Assembly: GCF_004571195.1 (NCBI RefSeq)
Contig: NZ_CP038271.1
Coordinates: 1,749,501 to 1,813,500 of the forward strand
Reading direction: 5' to 3'
Source of the DNA: Legionella geestiana
Lineage (GTDB): Bacteria; Pseudomonadota; Gammaproteobacteria; Legionellales; Legionellaceae
DNA length: 64,000 nt
The translations under genes and the position numbers were made by a program. The notes below the pieces were generated by a model. The model did not search any database. It saw only the letters and a list, made by a program, of their open reading frames with translations, and had not been told where the DNA came from. Below are positions 24,240 to 34,200 of the stretch, one piece after another (position 1 is the first letter of the stretch; each line of letters starts with the position of its first letter).

Positions 24240-24815
24240 ATGACAGAAAAGGTTGCACCCGAAAAACTTGAAGCCATACTGAAATCACTGGATGAAGCCA
24301 TTGCCGAAGGGCCATGGGAGGCGTCCAATTTTTTGCGCATCATTGGTAAACATCTGCAGGATATCCGTAACGGACTCGCCGGACACCTGCACCACGATGA
24401 AGACGATGAGGAAGCGCAGCGAAAGATAGCAGAACTGTTAAACCCCATCGACAGAACCGGCAAACGGGAAGTGTATGTGTCGCTCTATACCTCTGACGGG
24501 AGCAACCTCGCGGCTTGGGAGCGCATTATCGCAAACCTGCCGCGCCAGATGACATCGCGTGCCATTTATGCCAGTGAGGAAGACGCGGCCTCAGCGGCAC
24601 GTTCGCGGGAAAACCGTACCAATGAAGGGTATCTGGCGATTTACATCGATGAAATGGACATACTGACCGTGTCGCCCGAAAAGACCATTTTTGACCGACG
24701 CGGCAAGCCGCTGCTGGGTCTTAAAGACCGTGCCATTAAGCTCGAAAATATCACCCGTTTTGTGCACGAAAACGACATTTATGCGTGGCGTTTTGGGCGA
24801 CTCGTCAAGATTTAA
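24240..24815 (+). CDS. icmQ: Dot/Icm protein IcmQ
   Basis: A 191-residue protein, the same length as L. pneumophila IcmQ. The N-terminal helical part (LEAILKSLDEAIAEGPWEAS) binds IcmR and membranes. The C-terminal domain (REVYVSLYTSDGSNLAAWER, EGYLAIYIDEMDIL, DRRGKPLLGLKDRAIKLENI) is the conserved NAD-binding, ADP-ribosyltransferase-like fold reported for IcmQ. Both halves are well preserved. It lies between the icmR-position gene and icmP, as in all Legionella. Confidence 0.93.
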   Translation: MTEKVAPEKLEAILKSLDEAIAEGPWEASNFLRIIGKHLQDIRNGLAGHLHHDEDDEEAQRKIAELLNPIDRTGKREVYVSLYTSDGSNLAAWERIIANLPRQMTSRAIYASEEDAASAARSRENRTNEGYLAIYIDEMDILTVSPEKTIFDRRGKPLLGLKDRAIKLENITRFVHENDIYAWRFGRLVKI

Positions 24816-24887
24816 GTACGCCCCTGGCGTTTTACGCGTTCTTGGGGTTATACTGCCCTGAAGCACTCCTGATGCACGATGGCATTC

Positions 24888-26027
24888 ATGGCTCAGCAAT
24901 CATCATCCCAGCAAGGCGGCGGTGGCGACAACGCATTCGCGCCGGTTTGGATTACCGTCCTCTTGATGATAGTCGGTTACCTGCTCTGGTACTATGAGCA
25001 CACGGCGATTGTGCGCTTTGTATTCTGGCTTAACCTGCTGCAGGCGCACATCGTTACATTGTTTATGGGGGATGAGGTCCTCGCGCAGCCCATTTACCTC
25101 ATGCAGACCATTGACCCTGCAGCAGTTGAATGGAGCCAGCTGGTATCCCTGACGGCGATGGTGGGTGATTACGTCCGTTATCCGGTGGGGGTGATGCTCG
25201 TTATCTTTGCCATCGTCATTTACCAGTCCAATATTCGTCAGAAGTACCGTAAGGCGCACGATATGAAATCTCTTCGCGCCCAGGAGCAGTATAACTGGCC
25301 GGCTATCATGCCAATTGTTCCTGTTGACCTCGTTTCCCAGGATATCGACACCGGCCCCTGGGCAATGGCGCTCAGTCCCATGGAATTTGCCCGCAAGCAC
25401 CAGCTGCTTCGCAAGGACGATGCGCTCCTCGATAATCCAGTGCCCGGACTTGAAATGACAGCCGGCCTGCGCCGTGGCGATGCCAAGCGTGTTTTTACGC
25501 TCCAGCTGGGACCTTACTGGGAAGGTTTTGAACGCATGCCGCCACATGCGCGCGTGCTTTGTGCCGTTTTTATGGCGCGCATGAACCGCGACCGCGATTC
25601 CGCACGGCACATTCTGGAAGTGATGGACCGCACCACGGTTGCCGGGAAGCCGCAATACAGTGTCGCGGATGCCACCATTAAAAAATTTCGCAACGCCGAA
25701 AATGTACAGTTGACCATCGCGAAACATGCCTACATGCTCACGGTGATGGCATCGTTGCTGCAGCAGTCACGCGAGGATGGCGTGGTGCCCAGCTCAGAAT
25801 TTTTATGGTTAAAGCCTCTCGACCGGCGAATGTGGTATATGCTTAACAGTGTGGGACGACAAACGCCCTATGTGGAAGTGGGTGGGCCATTTGCCCACTG
25901 GGTGGCGGAACGCACTATCGGGCGTCGCTGCCTCGTGCCGATGGTGGAAGAAGCGATTAATGCACTCGAAGTTGCCATCCGGGAAATTAAGCTGACCCCT
26001 AAACAAATGCAGGAACTCAAGCCATGA
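24888..26027 (+). CDS. icmP: Dot/Icm coupling complex protein IcmP/DotM
   Basis: About 379 residues. DotM is an inner-membrane protein of the type IV coupling complex that binds glutamate-rich effector signals. Membrane segments appear at residues about 20-40 and 85-110 (VWITVLLMIVGYLLWYYEHT; YPVGVMLVIFAIVIY). The cytoplasmic domain holds ALSPMEFARKHQLL and a C-terminal WLKPLDRRMWYMLNSVGRQ. The start is either 24888 or an in-frame ATG at 24879; the former matches the L. pneumophila N-terminus better. The stop overlaps icmO (ATGATG). Confidence 0.94.
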   Translation: MAQQSSSQQGGGGDNAFAPVWITVLLMIVGYLLWYYEHTAIVRFVFWLNLLQAHIVTLFMGDEVLAQPIYLMQTIDPAAVEWSQLVSLTAMVGDYVRYPVGVMLVIFAIVIYQSNIRQKYRKAHDMKSLRAQEQYNWPAIMPIVPVDLVSQDIDTGPWAMALSPMEFARKHQLLRKDDALLDNPVPGLEMTAGLRRGDAKRVFTLQLGPYWEGFERMPPHARVLCAVFMARMNRDRDSARHILEVMDRTTVAGKPQYSVADATIKKFRNAENVQLTIAKHAYMLTVMASLLQQSREDGVVPSSEFLWLKPLDRRMWYMLNSVGRQTPYVEVGGPFAHWVAERTIGRRCLVPMVEEAINALEVAIREIKLTPKQMQELKP

Positions 26028-28372
26028 TGCGAGGTATTGATTCGCGGCATGAAATTGACCCAACCCAGCTGTTGCGGGATACGCGCACCCTCTCGCAGCG
26101 TATTTCCGATTTCTTTGCCGAACCGACAAACTCCGCCATTGTACTGTTTACCCTGGCAGGTGGTGCGTATTTTCTGCCGGAAGCGGCCTCCTTGATGATT
26201 ATCTTTGGCCTTCCGCTATTCCTTTTTTGTTATACCCGCAAGCAGAAGCTGCCGTTTCGCATGCCGCAGATTGCACGCAGAAAAGATTATAACGACCTGA
26301 AGCCCGGTATTAAGACCCCCTATATCTCTCGTGGCATTTCTTTTTTTGGCAATGAGATGAAAACCGGGGAAGAGCTCTGGTTTGCCAACGATGACATGCG
26401 AACACACGTACTGATTTTTGGCTCCACCGGTGCCGGTAAAACCGAAGCGCTGGTGTCGCTTGCCTATAATGCGCTGGTTCAGGCAAGTGGATTTATCTAT
26501 GTAGACGGAAAAGGGGATAACTCGCTTTTTGCCAAGATTTTCTCGATGTGCCGCAGCATGGGGCGTGAGGATGATTTGCTGCTTATCAACTTTATGACTG
26601 GTGCTCGTGACATTATTGGTCCGCAGGAAAAGCGTCTTTCGAATACTTTAAATCCTTTCTGTCAGGGCTCATCGAGCATGTTGACCCAGCTGGTGGTAAG
26701 CCTTATGGGGTCATCCAACCAGTCTTCGGACGGAGACATGTGGAAAAACCGCGCCATCAGCTTCGTGGAAGCCTTGATGCGCATTCTCGTATACATGCGT
26801 GATGAGGGTGCCATTCTGCTGGATGCCAACACCATTCGTAACTATTTTGATTTGGGTCGCATTGAATCCATCGTGATAGACAAGGTCTTTCCACGGGATG
26901 AGCAGGAGAGCATTAACATCGAGTCCGTGCCGAAGCTCGTGACTGACCCGATTCGAAACTATCTTTTTAACCTTCCGGGATATAACAAAGAGAAAAAAGG
27001 CAAGCAGGTATCGCAGGTACTGGAACAGCATGGATTTATCACCATGCAGCTCGTTCGAACCTTCTCCTCGCTCGCCGATACGTACGGACATATTATCCGC
27101 ACAAACCTCGCCGAGGTTGACTTCAAGGACGTAGTGCTGAATCGGCGTATTCTAGTGGTACTGCTGCCAGCGCTTGAAAAATCCCCGGATGAACTCTCAA
27201 ACCTTGGCAAGGTGATTGTGTCCTCTCTGAAAGCCATGATGGCGGCGGGGCTTGGGGAAGACGTGGAGGGGGATTACCGCGATGTAATCGAGCGTAAGCC
27301 CACCCATGCGCCCACGCCTTATATGTGCATTCTTGACGAATATGGCTACTATGCAGTGCAGGGCTTTGCCGTGGTGCCGGCACAGGCACGTTCGCTTGGT
27401 TTTTCCGCAATTTTTGCCGGTCAGGATATGCCGGCATTTCAGAAAGCCTCCAAGGAAGAAGCGGCCTCCATTGGTGCCAATACCAACATTAAGATTTGTA
27501 TGAAACTCGAAGACCCGACAGAAACCTGGGATTTCTTCACCAAAACTGCCGGTGAAGCCTACGTGACCAAGGTCGATTCATTTCAAACAAAAGAAACCAG
27601 TATTTCCAACAGTTACCTTGACACCAAGAGCTCTTCATTTGAGCGTCGTGCACGGATTGACCTGCTTGATCTTAAAGAGCAGACCGAGGGGGAGGCGCAT
27701 ATCTTCTTCAAATCCAAGATTGTCCGTGCGCGCATGTTTTATGCGAGTCCAAAGCCGGTTAAGCGATTAAAGATTAACCAGTTTTTGAAAGTAGAACCAC
27801 CACCGGATGATTACCTCGCACGCCTGCAAAAGCAGCTGGCGAATTTTCAGCAGGTTTTGCAAAGTGGCAACCTCAGCATTGACAAGGTCGTGCATACTGA
27901 GGAAATCGCGCTTATTACCCGTTCGTTGCATGAATCAACGGCACAGGGGCCCATTGAGCGCGGCGTTGCAGCACTGCTTGCCTACCATGGCCATAACGAG
28001 CCGGAGCCGCTGGAAGAGCTGGTTGAAGATGAGCCGGAAGGGGTGATTACCATTTTTACCCGTCTGCGCCATCCAGAGGGGGCAATGCCTTTGCTGACTG
28101 CAGACGTTGCCACGTTTTCGCTGCCCATTCTTGATATTAACTACACCCGCAACACCCTGCTTGCCATTGAACGTGCCGCTGGCGCCAAAGACCGCCAGGC
28201 GGCGGTGATTGCCGGTGAGATGATTCGCGATTTTCAGGTCGCCACAAGTTACCCGCCACTGGTCCGTGATACCATCAGTACGGAAGAGCTGACGGGCATT
28301 GTCAACGGGCTTCTGGGTAAAATTGATGTGGCTCGCGCCCGCGCTGAACAGGGTGGCGAGGCCGCATTCTAA
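26024..28372 (+). CDS. icmO: Dot/Icm coupling ATPase IcmO/DotL
   Basis: A 782-residue type IV coupling protein, nearly the length of L. pneumophila DotL. Two N-terminal membrane segments (residues about 37-70) are followed by a VirD4/TraD-type ATPase domain with Walker A GSTGAGKT at residues 133-140 and Walker B in YMCILDEYGYY. The C-terminal tail (ESTAQGPIERGVAALLAYHG and onward) is the segment that recruits IcmS, IcmW and LvgA. It starts inside the end of icmP and ends 20 bases before a miniature-element insertion. Confidence 0.96.
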   Translation: MMRGIDSRHEIDPTQLLRDTRTLSQRISDFFAEPTNSAIVLFTLAGGAYFLPEAASLMIIFGLPLFLFCYTRKQKLPFRMPQIARRKDYNDLKPGIKTPYISRGISFFGNEMKTGEELWFANDDMRTHVLIFGSTGAGKTEALVSLAYNALVQASGFIYVDGKGDNSLFAKIFSMCRSMGREDDLLLINFMTGARDIIGPQEKRLSNTLNPFCQGSSSMLTQLVVSLMGSSNQSSDGDMWKNRAISFVEALMRILVYMRDEGAILLDANTIRNYFDLGRIESIVIDKVFPRDEQESINIESVPKLVTDPIRNYLFNLPGYNKEKKGKQVSQVLEQHGFITMQLVRTFSSLADTYGHIIRTNLAEVDFKDVVLNRRILVVLLPALEKSPDELSNLGKVIVSSLKAMMAAGLGEDVEGDYRDVIERKPTHAPTPYMCILDEYGYYAVQGFAVVPAQARSLGFSAIFAGQDMPAFQKASKEEAASIGANTNIKICMKLEDPTETWDFFTKTAGEAYVTKVDSFQTKETSISNSYLDTKSSSFERRARIDLLDLKEQTEGEAHIFFKSKIVRARMFYASPKPVKRLKINQFLKVEPPPDDYLARLQKQLANFQQVLQSGNLSIDKVVHTEEIALITRSLHESTAQGPIERGVAALLAYHGHNEPEPLEELVEDEPEGVITIFTRLRHPEGAMPLLTADVATFSLPILDINYTRNTLLAIERAAGAKDRQAAVIAGEMIRDFQVATSYPPLVRDTISTEELTGIVNGLLGKIDVARARAEQGGEAAF

Positions 28373-28391
28373 GCCTTTCTGCAACGTATCT

Positions 28392-28553
28392 ATTCACCAC
28401 ATTTTGAATGCTTTAGGGGAAAAGTCAGATTTGAGTGCAGGTTGTGCGAACGCATTACAAAAAAAGCGCAGCATACACCGGTATGTGAGCAGTTTTTTGT
28501 AATGCGTTCGCACAAGATGCGCCAAATATGGCTTTTCGGTGGGCGTGGTGAAT
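28392..28553 (-). repeat. 162-bp hairpin-bearing miniature element, copy 2
   Basis: The same length and nearly identical to the element at 11876-12037 but inverted, with ends ATTCACCA and TGGTGAAT. The hairpin arms differ from copy 1 by a matched change (TTGTGCGAACGC here, TTGTACGAACGC there) that keeps the pairing perfect. It lies between icmO and icmN, in a gap of 353 bases. The rest of the gap (28554-28725) holds no gene and no clear promoter. Confidence 0.85.
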
Positions 28554-28725
28554 GGTTACTCTGCAACAAGTTGTTATCAGGGACTTGTAACGCAATGATT
28601 TGTATGCTTTTATCACCAGAGAGTACGTTGGGTTGTTTTGCATTATTTTTATGCACAATGCCACGTTAAGGCAGACAGCCGACATCGCGGAGTACAGTGT
28701 GAGGTCAATTCAATCAACACGGGCC

Positions 28726-29265
28726 ATGCGCCTGCTTACAGCACTGCTGGCGACAGCACTGTTGTGGTCGTGCAAGTCTTCCTCCAGCTTTGTGCCGCTG
28801 GATGATGACCCTCGTCTGCCGAGCAAAGTGCGGGGCACCTCAGACCCTAAAGCCCTTGCCATCCAAAAGCAGCTGACGCGCCAGGGGGTACAGGTGGTCA
28901 GTATGGGGCAGGATTATCTGGTCGCCATTCCTGCCAATCTGCTGTTTCCCGAGCAGTCGCCACAGTTGACCTGGGGGTCTTATAACGTTTTGAACACGGT
29001 GGCCTGTTACCTGAAAGAATTTCGTAAGGTGGGAGTGAATGTCACGAGCTACAGCAGCCGTTACATTTCCGCCGAACGCGAGCGAGCACTGTCCATCGCG
29101 CGCGCACGTGCCGTGGGGGATTACCTCTGGTCACAGGGAATTGATACACGCCTGCTCTTTACAGAAGGAGCCGGTAGTGATAAACCTGTAACAGCGGTAA
29201 CGCAGGGGGGTGACGGCTCACCGAATGCGCGGGTGGAAATTACCTTCCGCAATGCCATTGTCTGA
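28726..29265 (+). CDS. icmN: Dot/Icm OmpA-like lipoprotein IcmN/DotK
   Basis: A 179-residue outer-membrane lipoprotein. The signal peptide MRLLTALLATALLWSC ends in a lipobox-like cysteine, and the rest is an OmpA-like peptidoglycan-binding domain (NVTSYSSRYISAERERALSI, ARARAVGDYLWSQGIDTRLL, GSPNARVEITFRN). DotK sits in the Dot/Icm outer-membrane complex disc. No strong ribosome binding site is visible before the ATG at 28726. Confidence 0.88.
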   Translation: MRLLTALLATALLWSCKSSSSFVPLDDDPRLPSKVRGTSDPKALAIQKQLTRQGVQVVSMGQDYLVAIPANLLFPEQSPQLTWGSYNVLNTVACYLKEFRKVGVNVTSYSSRYISAERERALSIARARAVGDYLWSQGIDTRLLFTEGAGSDKPVTAVTQGGDGSPNARVEITFRNAIV

Positions 29266-29276
29266 ATGGGGATTTC

Positions 29277-29561
29277 ATGAGCTTTTATACCTGGAGCAGA
29301 ATAAGAGCCGCGAAAAGCTTTTATGTAAAAACCTACCGGCTTGTCGGGCGGCTGCTTCTTGCATCAATGGCACTGAGTCTTATTTTGATTTACGGTATAT
29401 ACCATCTCTGGGCGAATACACCAGAGCGTAATTTCTATGCAACCAGCGGTTACTATCCGCCCATTCAGCTGACACCGCTGAGTGCGCCAAATACTACGGA
29501 TACGGCACTGCTTCCGCCCGATCCATCGGGTGAAGATGATACGCGGGCAATACCGCAATGA
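29277..29561 (+). CDS. icmM: Dot/Icm inner-membrane protein IcmM/DotJ
   Basis: A 94-residue protein with one membrane segment (LLLASMALSLILIYGIYHLW) and the short periplasmic motif NTPERNFYATSGYYPPIQLT. It is a degenerate relative of IcmL and forms a complex with it at the inner membrane. The length equals L. pneumophila DotJ. It lies 12 bases after icmN and 12 before icmL, as in other Legionella. Confidence 0.92.
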   Translation: MSFYTWSRIRAAKSFYVKTYRLVGRLLLASMALSLILIYGIYHLWANTPERNFYATSGYYPPIQLTPLSAPNTTDTALLPPDPSGEDDTRAIPQ

Positions 29562-29573
29562 ATCGGGGAAACC

Positions 29574-30215
29574 ATGGCTGAAGATGCACTTGTCGCTGTA
29601 GCACTGCGAAACCGGTTTTATAAGGACGGGCAGCGTAAAATGGTGGTTGCCCTTCTGTTTTCGCTCACGATGAATATCGTACTGGGTCTTATCATGGGCT
29701 ATATTCTGACCCATCCGCCGGCACCTAAATATTTTGCGACCAGTGTGAATGGCCGTATTACGCCCCTCTTTCCCCTGGATGAGCCCAACCAGTCTGATTC
29801 AGCCGTGCTGCAATGGGCAAGTCAGGCAGCCAGTGCAGCCTTTACTTATAATTTTGTGAACTACCGCGATGAGTTGCAGGCATCGTCCGGGTTCTTTACC
29901 GCCGAAGGATGGCAGCAGTTTCTGACCGCTCTTCAAGAGTCAAACAACCTTGATGCCGTCAAGGCCAAAAAGCTGATTGTATCGGCAGTCGCAACACGTG
30001 CCCCGATTATTCTGCAAAAGGGCATGCTCAATGGCCGTTATTCCTGGCGCGTCCAGATGCCGATTCTCGTAACGTACCAGAGTGCGAGCGAGTTTTCTCA
30101 GCAGAATAATATTGTGACCATGCTCATTACCCGTGTGTCGACACTCAACTCTCCACGCGGTATCGGTATTGCTCAGTTTGTTGTCGGTCCTGCAAGCGGT
30201 GAGGTGGGTGGATGA
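29574..30215 (+). CDS. icmL: Dot/Icm inner-membrane protein IcmL/DotI
   Basis: A 213-residue protein with one N-terminal membrane segment (MVVALLFSLTMNIVLGLIMG). The periplasmic domain is VirB8/TraM-like, beginning PPAPKYFATSVNGRITPLFP and including NFVNYRDELQASSGFFTAEG. The length and sequence match DotI. It ends by overlapping icmK at the GGATGATG junction. Confidence 0.94.
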   Translation: MAEDALVAVALRNRFYKDGQRKMVVALLFSLTMNIVLGLIMGYILTHPPAPKYFATSVNGRITPLFPLDEPNQSDSAVLQWASQAASAAFTYNFVNYRDELQASSGFFTAEGWQQFLTALQESNNLDAVKAKKLIVSAVATRAPIILQKGMLNGRYSWRVQMPILVTYQSASEFSQQNNIVTMLITRVSTLNSPRGIGIAQFVVGPASGEVGG

Positions 30216-31282
30216 TGCGACAAACCGGTCATTTGTGGCGTGTCCTCGGGGCGACAATGACGCTGCTGGCGTGTGCGCCTGCATGGTCTGCGCCGGACAA
30301 TACGAATTCAGCGCAGCAGGCCTTGCAGCAGCTGAAACTGCTGCAGCAAAAATACGCACAGACTGGCGATGTCAGCGGTCCAGGTGGCCCCATGGGCGCC
30401 GGTCGACCCGGGACTGACAGTAATGCCAAAAATCAGGGCGCATTACCCATGGGGCAGAATGCAGAAGCCGCGCAAGCCGGTTCTCAGGTCATGCCCGAAA
30501 ATGTTGCCGATACCATCGAACAGAAAGCATTCGAAGGTCTTAAAAAACAGATGTTTCCGTTGACACCCGAGCAGGTTTTGCGGTTGCGCCAGATGTATAA
30601 AACCAATGAAATGGCAGCGACTATCGACCCAGGCACGCCGCCAAAGCCGACAGCCACCTCGCAATTTGTCAATCTGTCTCCAGGCTCAACACCTCCCGTG
30701 ATTCGTCTGTCACAGGGATTTGTGTCTTCCCTTGTTTTTCTGGACTCCACAGGTGCTCCCTGGCCAATTGCCGCCTATGACCTTGGTGACCCGTCAGCCT
30801 TTAATATCCAGTGGGATAAAACCAGCAACACGCTGATGATTCAGGCCACCAAACTCTATAACTACGGCAACCTTGCCGTGCGCCTGCGCGGCCTTAATAC
30901 GCCGGTCATGCTGACACTGATTCCCGGGCAGAAAGCGGTAGACTATCGGGTGGATTTGCGTATCCAGGGACTTGGCCCGCATGCCAAAACCATGCCCATG
31001 GAGGAGGGTCTGCCACCGGTTGCAAGCGATATTCTCCTGCATGTTCTGGATGGCGTGCCACCGGACGGCAGTTCACGGCTTGTAGTCAGTGGCGGGGATG
31101 CGCGCGCATGGCTGCTGAACGATCGCATGTTTGTGCGCACCAATCTCACAGTACTGTCTCCGGGATGGATTGCCAGCATGACAAGCGCTGACGGCATGCA
31201 TGCCTACGAAATGCAGAAGTCTCCGGTATTGCTGGTTTCCTGGCATGGAAAAGTGATGCAGCTTAAGGTAGAAGGGTTATAA
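30212..31282 (+). CDS. icmK: Dot/Icm core protein IcmK/DotH
   Basis: A 356-residue secreted protein with a signal peptide (MMRQTGHLWRVLGATMTLLA...) followed by a Gln-rich linker. The C-terminal VirB9-like beta domain contains PPVIRLSQGFVSSLVFLDS, PWPIAAYDLGDPSAFN and LNDRMFVRTNLTVLSPGW. DotH forms the outer-membrane core complex with DotC, DotD and DotG. The length is close to that of L. pneumophila. Confidence 0.94.
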   Translation: MMRQTGHLWRVLGATMTLLACAPAWSAPDNTNSAQQALQQLKLLQQKYAQTGDVSGPGGPMGAGRPGTDSNAKNQGALPMGQNAEAAQAGSQVMPENVADTIEQKAFEGLKKQMFPLTPEQVLRLRQMYKTNEMAATIDPGTPPKPTATSQFVNLSPGSTPPVIRLSQGFVSSLVFLDSTGAPWPIAAYDLGDPSAFNIQWDKTSNTLMIQATKLYNYGNLAVRLRGLNTPVMLTLIPGQKAVDYRVDLRIQGLGPHAKTMPMEEGLPPVASDILLHVLDGVPPDGSSRLVVSGGDARAWLLNDRMFVRTNLTVLSPGWIASMTSADGMHAYEMQKSPVLLVSWHGKVMQLKVEGL

Positions 31283-31285
31283 ATA

Positions 31286-34200
31286 ATGGCTGGTCGAAAA
31301 GAAAATCTGAAGGCGCTTTTTTCTAATACGCGCACACGTATCATTCTGCTCTTTACCACCATTCTGCTGGTGACCGCAGTCACAATTGCATACTTCAAGT
31401 TCCAGTCTAAAACGCCAGAAGACCTTTCTTCTGCACGACTTGGTGGAGCACCAGTCGGCATTGCTTCCATTCCTGGAGGACTTAATCCCACGGCGCAGTA
31501 TGCGAAACTCGTTGAGCAGCAAAATTTGAATCAGGCGCAAACGGCCATCAAAAAAGGTGGCAGTGCGATTCCAACAATCGTGAGAAGTCAGGCTTTTGGT
31601 GAGGGTGTTGAGTCGGTAGGTCCGCAGGGTGGGCGCGGCGGTGTCGGTTTTAGTACACTGGCGCTTGAAGATACCGCTGGCAGCCAAAAAAGTCTCTGGC
31701 TGCAGCAACTGCGCGACAGTAACTGCAGCAAGTCATCCTTTGACAGTGTCATGAACGAGGGCGGTACGCTGAGCCAGGTTAAAGACGCGTGCACCTGTGT
31801 GCAATTGCGTGCCAATGGCGTGCCGCTTCAGAGTTTATCAAAAATCTGTTCCTGTCCCGATTTGAAGGCAGCAGGCGTCAGCGCTGTGGATTTGCGCCAG
31901 TCTGGATATACAGCCGGACAATTGCGTACCTGTGGCTATGACGCCTGTTCTCTGCGTGCGGCAGGCTTTAGCGCGCAGGAAATGAAAGACGGTGGTTTCA
32001 GCGATGATGAGCTCAAGGGTGCCGGATTCACAAATGCGGATATTGCGGCGGCGAGCGGGCTTCCTGGTGGTATTACGGCCGCGGATGTGCGAAACGCCGG
32101 TTGCAATGCTGATGCGCTTTCGCGCCTGCGCAATGCGGGTGTGACGGCATCGGCTGTGCGGCGTATCAGCGGCTGCAGTGCCGCTCAGTTGAAAGCAGCA
32201 GGCTTTACGGCTTCAGAGCTGCGTAATGCTGGTTTCAGCGCCGCGGATTTAAAGCGCGCCGGATTTACACCGGCTGAACTTCGCGCCGCAGGTTTTGATG
32301 CGCGCTCATTACTGGACGCGGGTTTTACCCCAAAGGATTTAAGCGATGCGGGCTACACGCCTGACGAAGTGGCTGAAGCCGAAACACGGCTGCCGCCCGG
32401 TGTGACAGGTGCTGATGTGCGCAATGCCGGTTGTTCGGAGGCGGTGCTTAGAAAAGAGCGCGTCGCCGGTGTCAGTGCAAACCGCATCCGACAGTTTGCC
32501 AACTGTACGGCAGAACAGCTCGCGCGTGCGGGGTTTGATGCGGACGATCTTACCAATGCCGGCTTTACGCCTAAAGAAATCGCTGCGGCTGAAAGTGCTT
32601 CTGGACCTCTTGCGAATGCGTCTTTAGCCTCTGAATTTGTGCCTGATAATGATGTGAAGGCTGCGGGCTGCGACCCGACAAAACTGTCCGTGCTTCGCAG
32701 CAAGGGCGTATCAGCGCGAAGAATCCGCGACATGAATGGTTGCTCTGCTGCATCCCTTAAGGCTGCAGGCTTTGATGCAGGTTCCCTTATCGATGCGGGT
32801 TTCACCCCTAAAGAGCTCAGTGCGGCAGGCTTTACTCCAGCCGAGCTGAGGTCCGCCATCCTGGCCGATGATGCTGATGTAAAGGCCGCAGGCTGCGACC
32901 CGCTTAAGCTTAAAGAGTTACGCGATGAAGGGGTCTCTGCGCGACGCATTCGCGATTTAAACGGCTGTTCGGCCTCCGCTCTGAAATCCGCGGGCTTTAA
33001 CGCCACTGACTTGACTGACGCAGGCTTTACACCACAAGACCTCGCAAGTGCTGGATTTACGCCCGCAGAAATACGTGCAGCACAGGCTGCGGGTGATGCG
33101 GCCGTACGAGCAGCAGGCTGTAATCCAGACCAGCTTGCAGCACTCCGGGCTAAAGGGGTTTCAGCGCGCCGCATTGTGAGTCTTTCAGGCTGTTCTGCCG
33201 CGGCTCTAAAGGCCGCCGGCTTTGACGCCAAATCACTCCTTGATGCAGGCTTTACGCCCAATCAGCTCATGGCAGCGGGTTTTACGCCCGCAGATATCAA
33301 GGCGGCAGGAACTGCCTTGGATGCAGCGGTCAAGGCCGCCGGCTGTGATGAAACAAAACTGGCTGAGCTGCGCTCAAGAGGTGTTTCGGCCCGTCGCATT
33401 GTAAACATGTCAGGATGCTCAGTTGCGGCACTTAAGGCCGCAGGCTTTACGCCTGCGGAACTACGCGATGCAGGATTTACGCCTGCTCAGCTTGGAATGG
33501 CTTCAGACACTCCAGGCGCTCTGGTTCCCGACAGTGACATCCGGGCTGCCGGCTGCGATGCAACGAAACTAAGTGCGTTGAAAGCCAAAGGTGTATCAGC
33601 AGAGCGCATTAAAACCCTTAACGGGTGTTCCGTCAGTGCTCTGAAAGCGGCAGGTTTCGGGCTAAAAGATTTAGCGGCCGCAGGATTCTCGCCCAAAGAA
33701 CTTCTGGCAGCAGGCTACAGCCCGGCTGATTTGGCCGCTAATGGTGTAGGTACTGCCGCGGCAGTGGCTGATGCTCGAATACCGGATTGCAGCGTGGACT
33801 CACTGAGTGCCGCGCGCGCAGTCGGTGCAACGGCCGCATCCCTGCGCCAGAGTCTTGGCTGCAGTGCCGCAGCCCTTAAAGCTGCCGGTTTCAGCGCCAA
33901 AGATTTAAAAGACGCGGGATTTACCGCCGCTGAGCTTAAAAACGCGGGCTTTGGGCTTGCAGACCTCAAAAACGCCGGGTTTTCAGCGCGCGCACTTCGT
34001 GAAGCAGGTTTCAGCGCCGCCGACCTTAAAGCCGCGGGATTTGACGCAAGAGCGCTTAAGGATGCAGGCTTTAGTGCCGCTGACTTGAAAAAGGCAGGAT
34101 TTAGCATCGCGCAGCTGAAAGATGCGGGATACAGCGCCAAAGAGATGAAAGACGCAGGTTACAGTGCCCAGCAGCTGCATGATGCGGGATACTCAGCTGA

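Noticed and set aside
32353..33261. Long minus-strand open frame within icmE
   Set aside because: It is a by-product of the repetitive, GC-rich coding sequence of icmE; its translation is an artificial Ala/Pro/Ser-rich repeat with no start signal.
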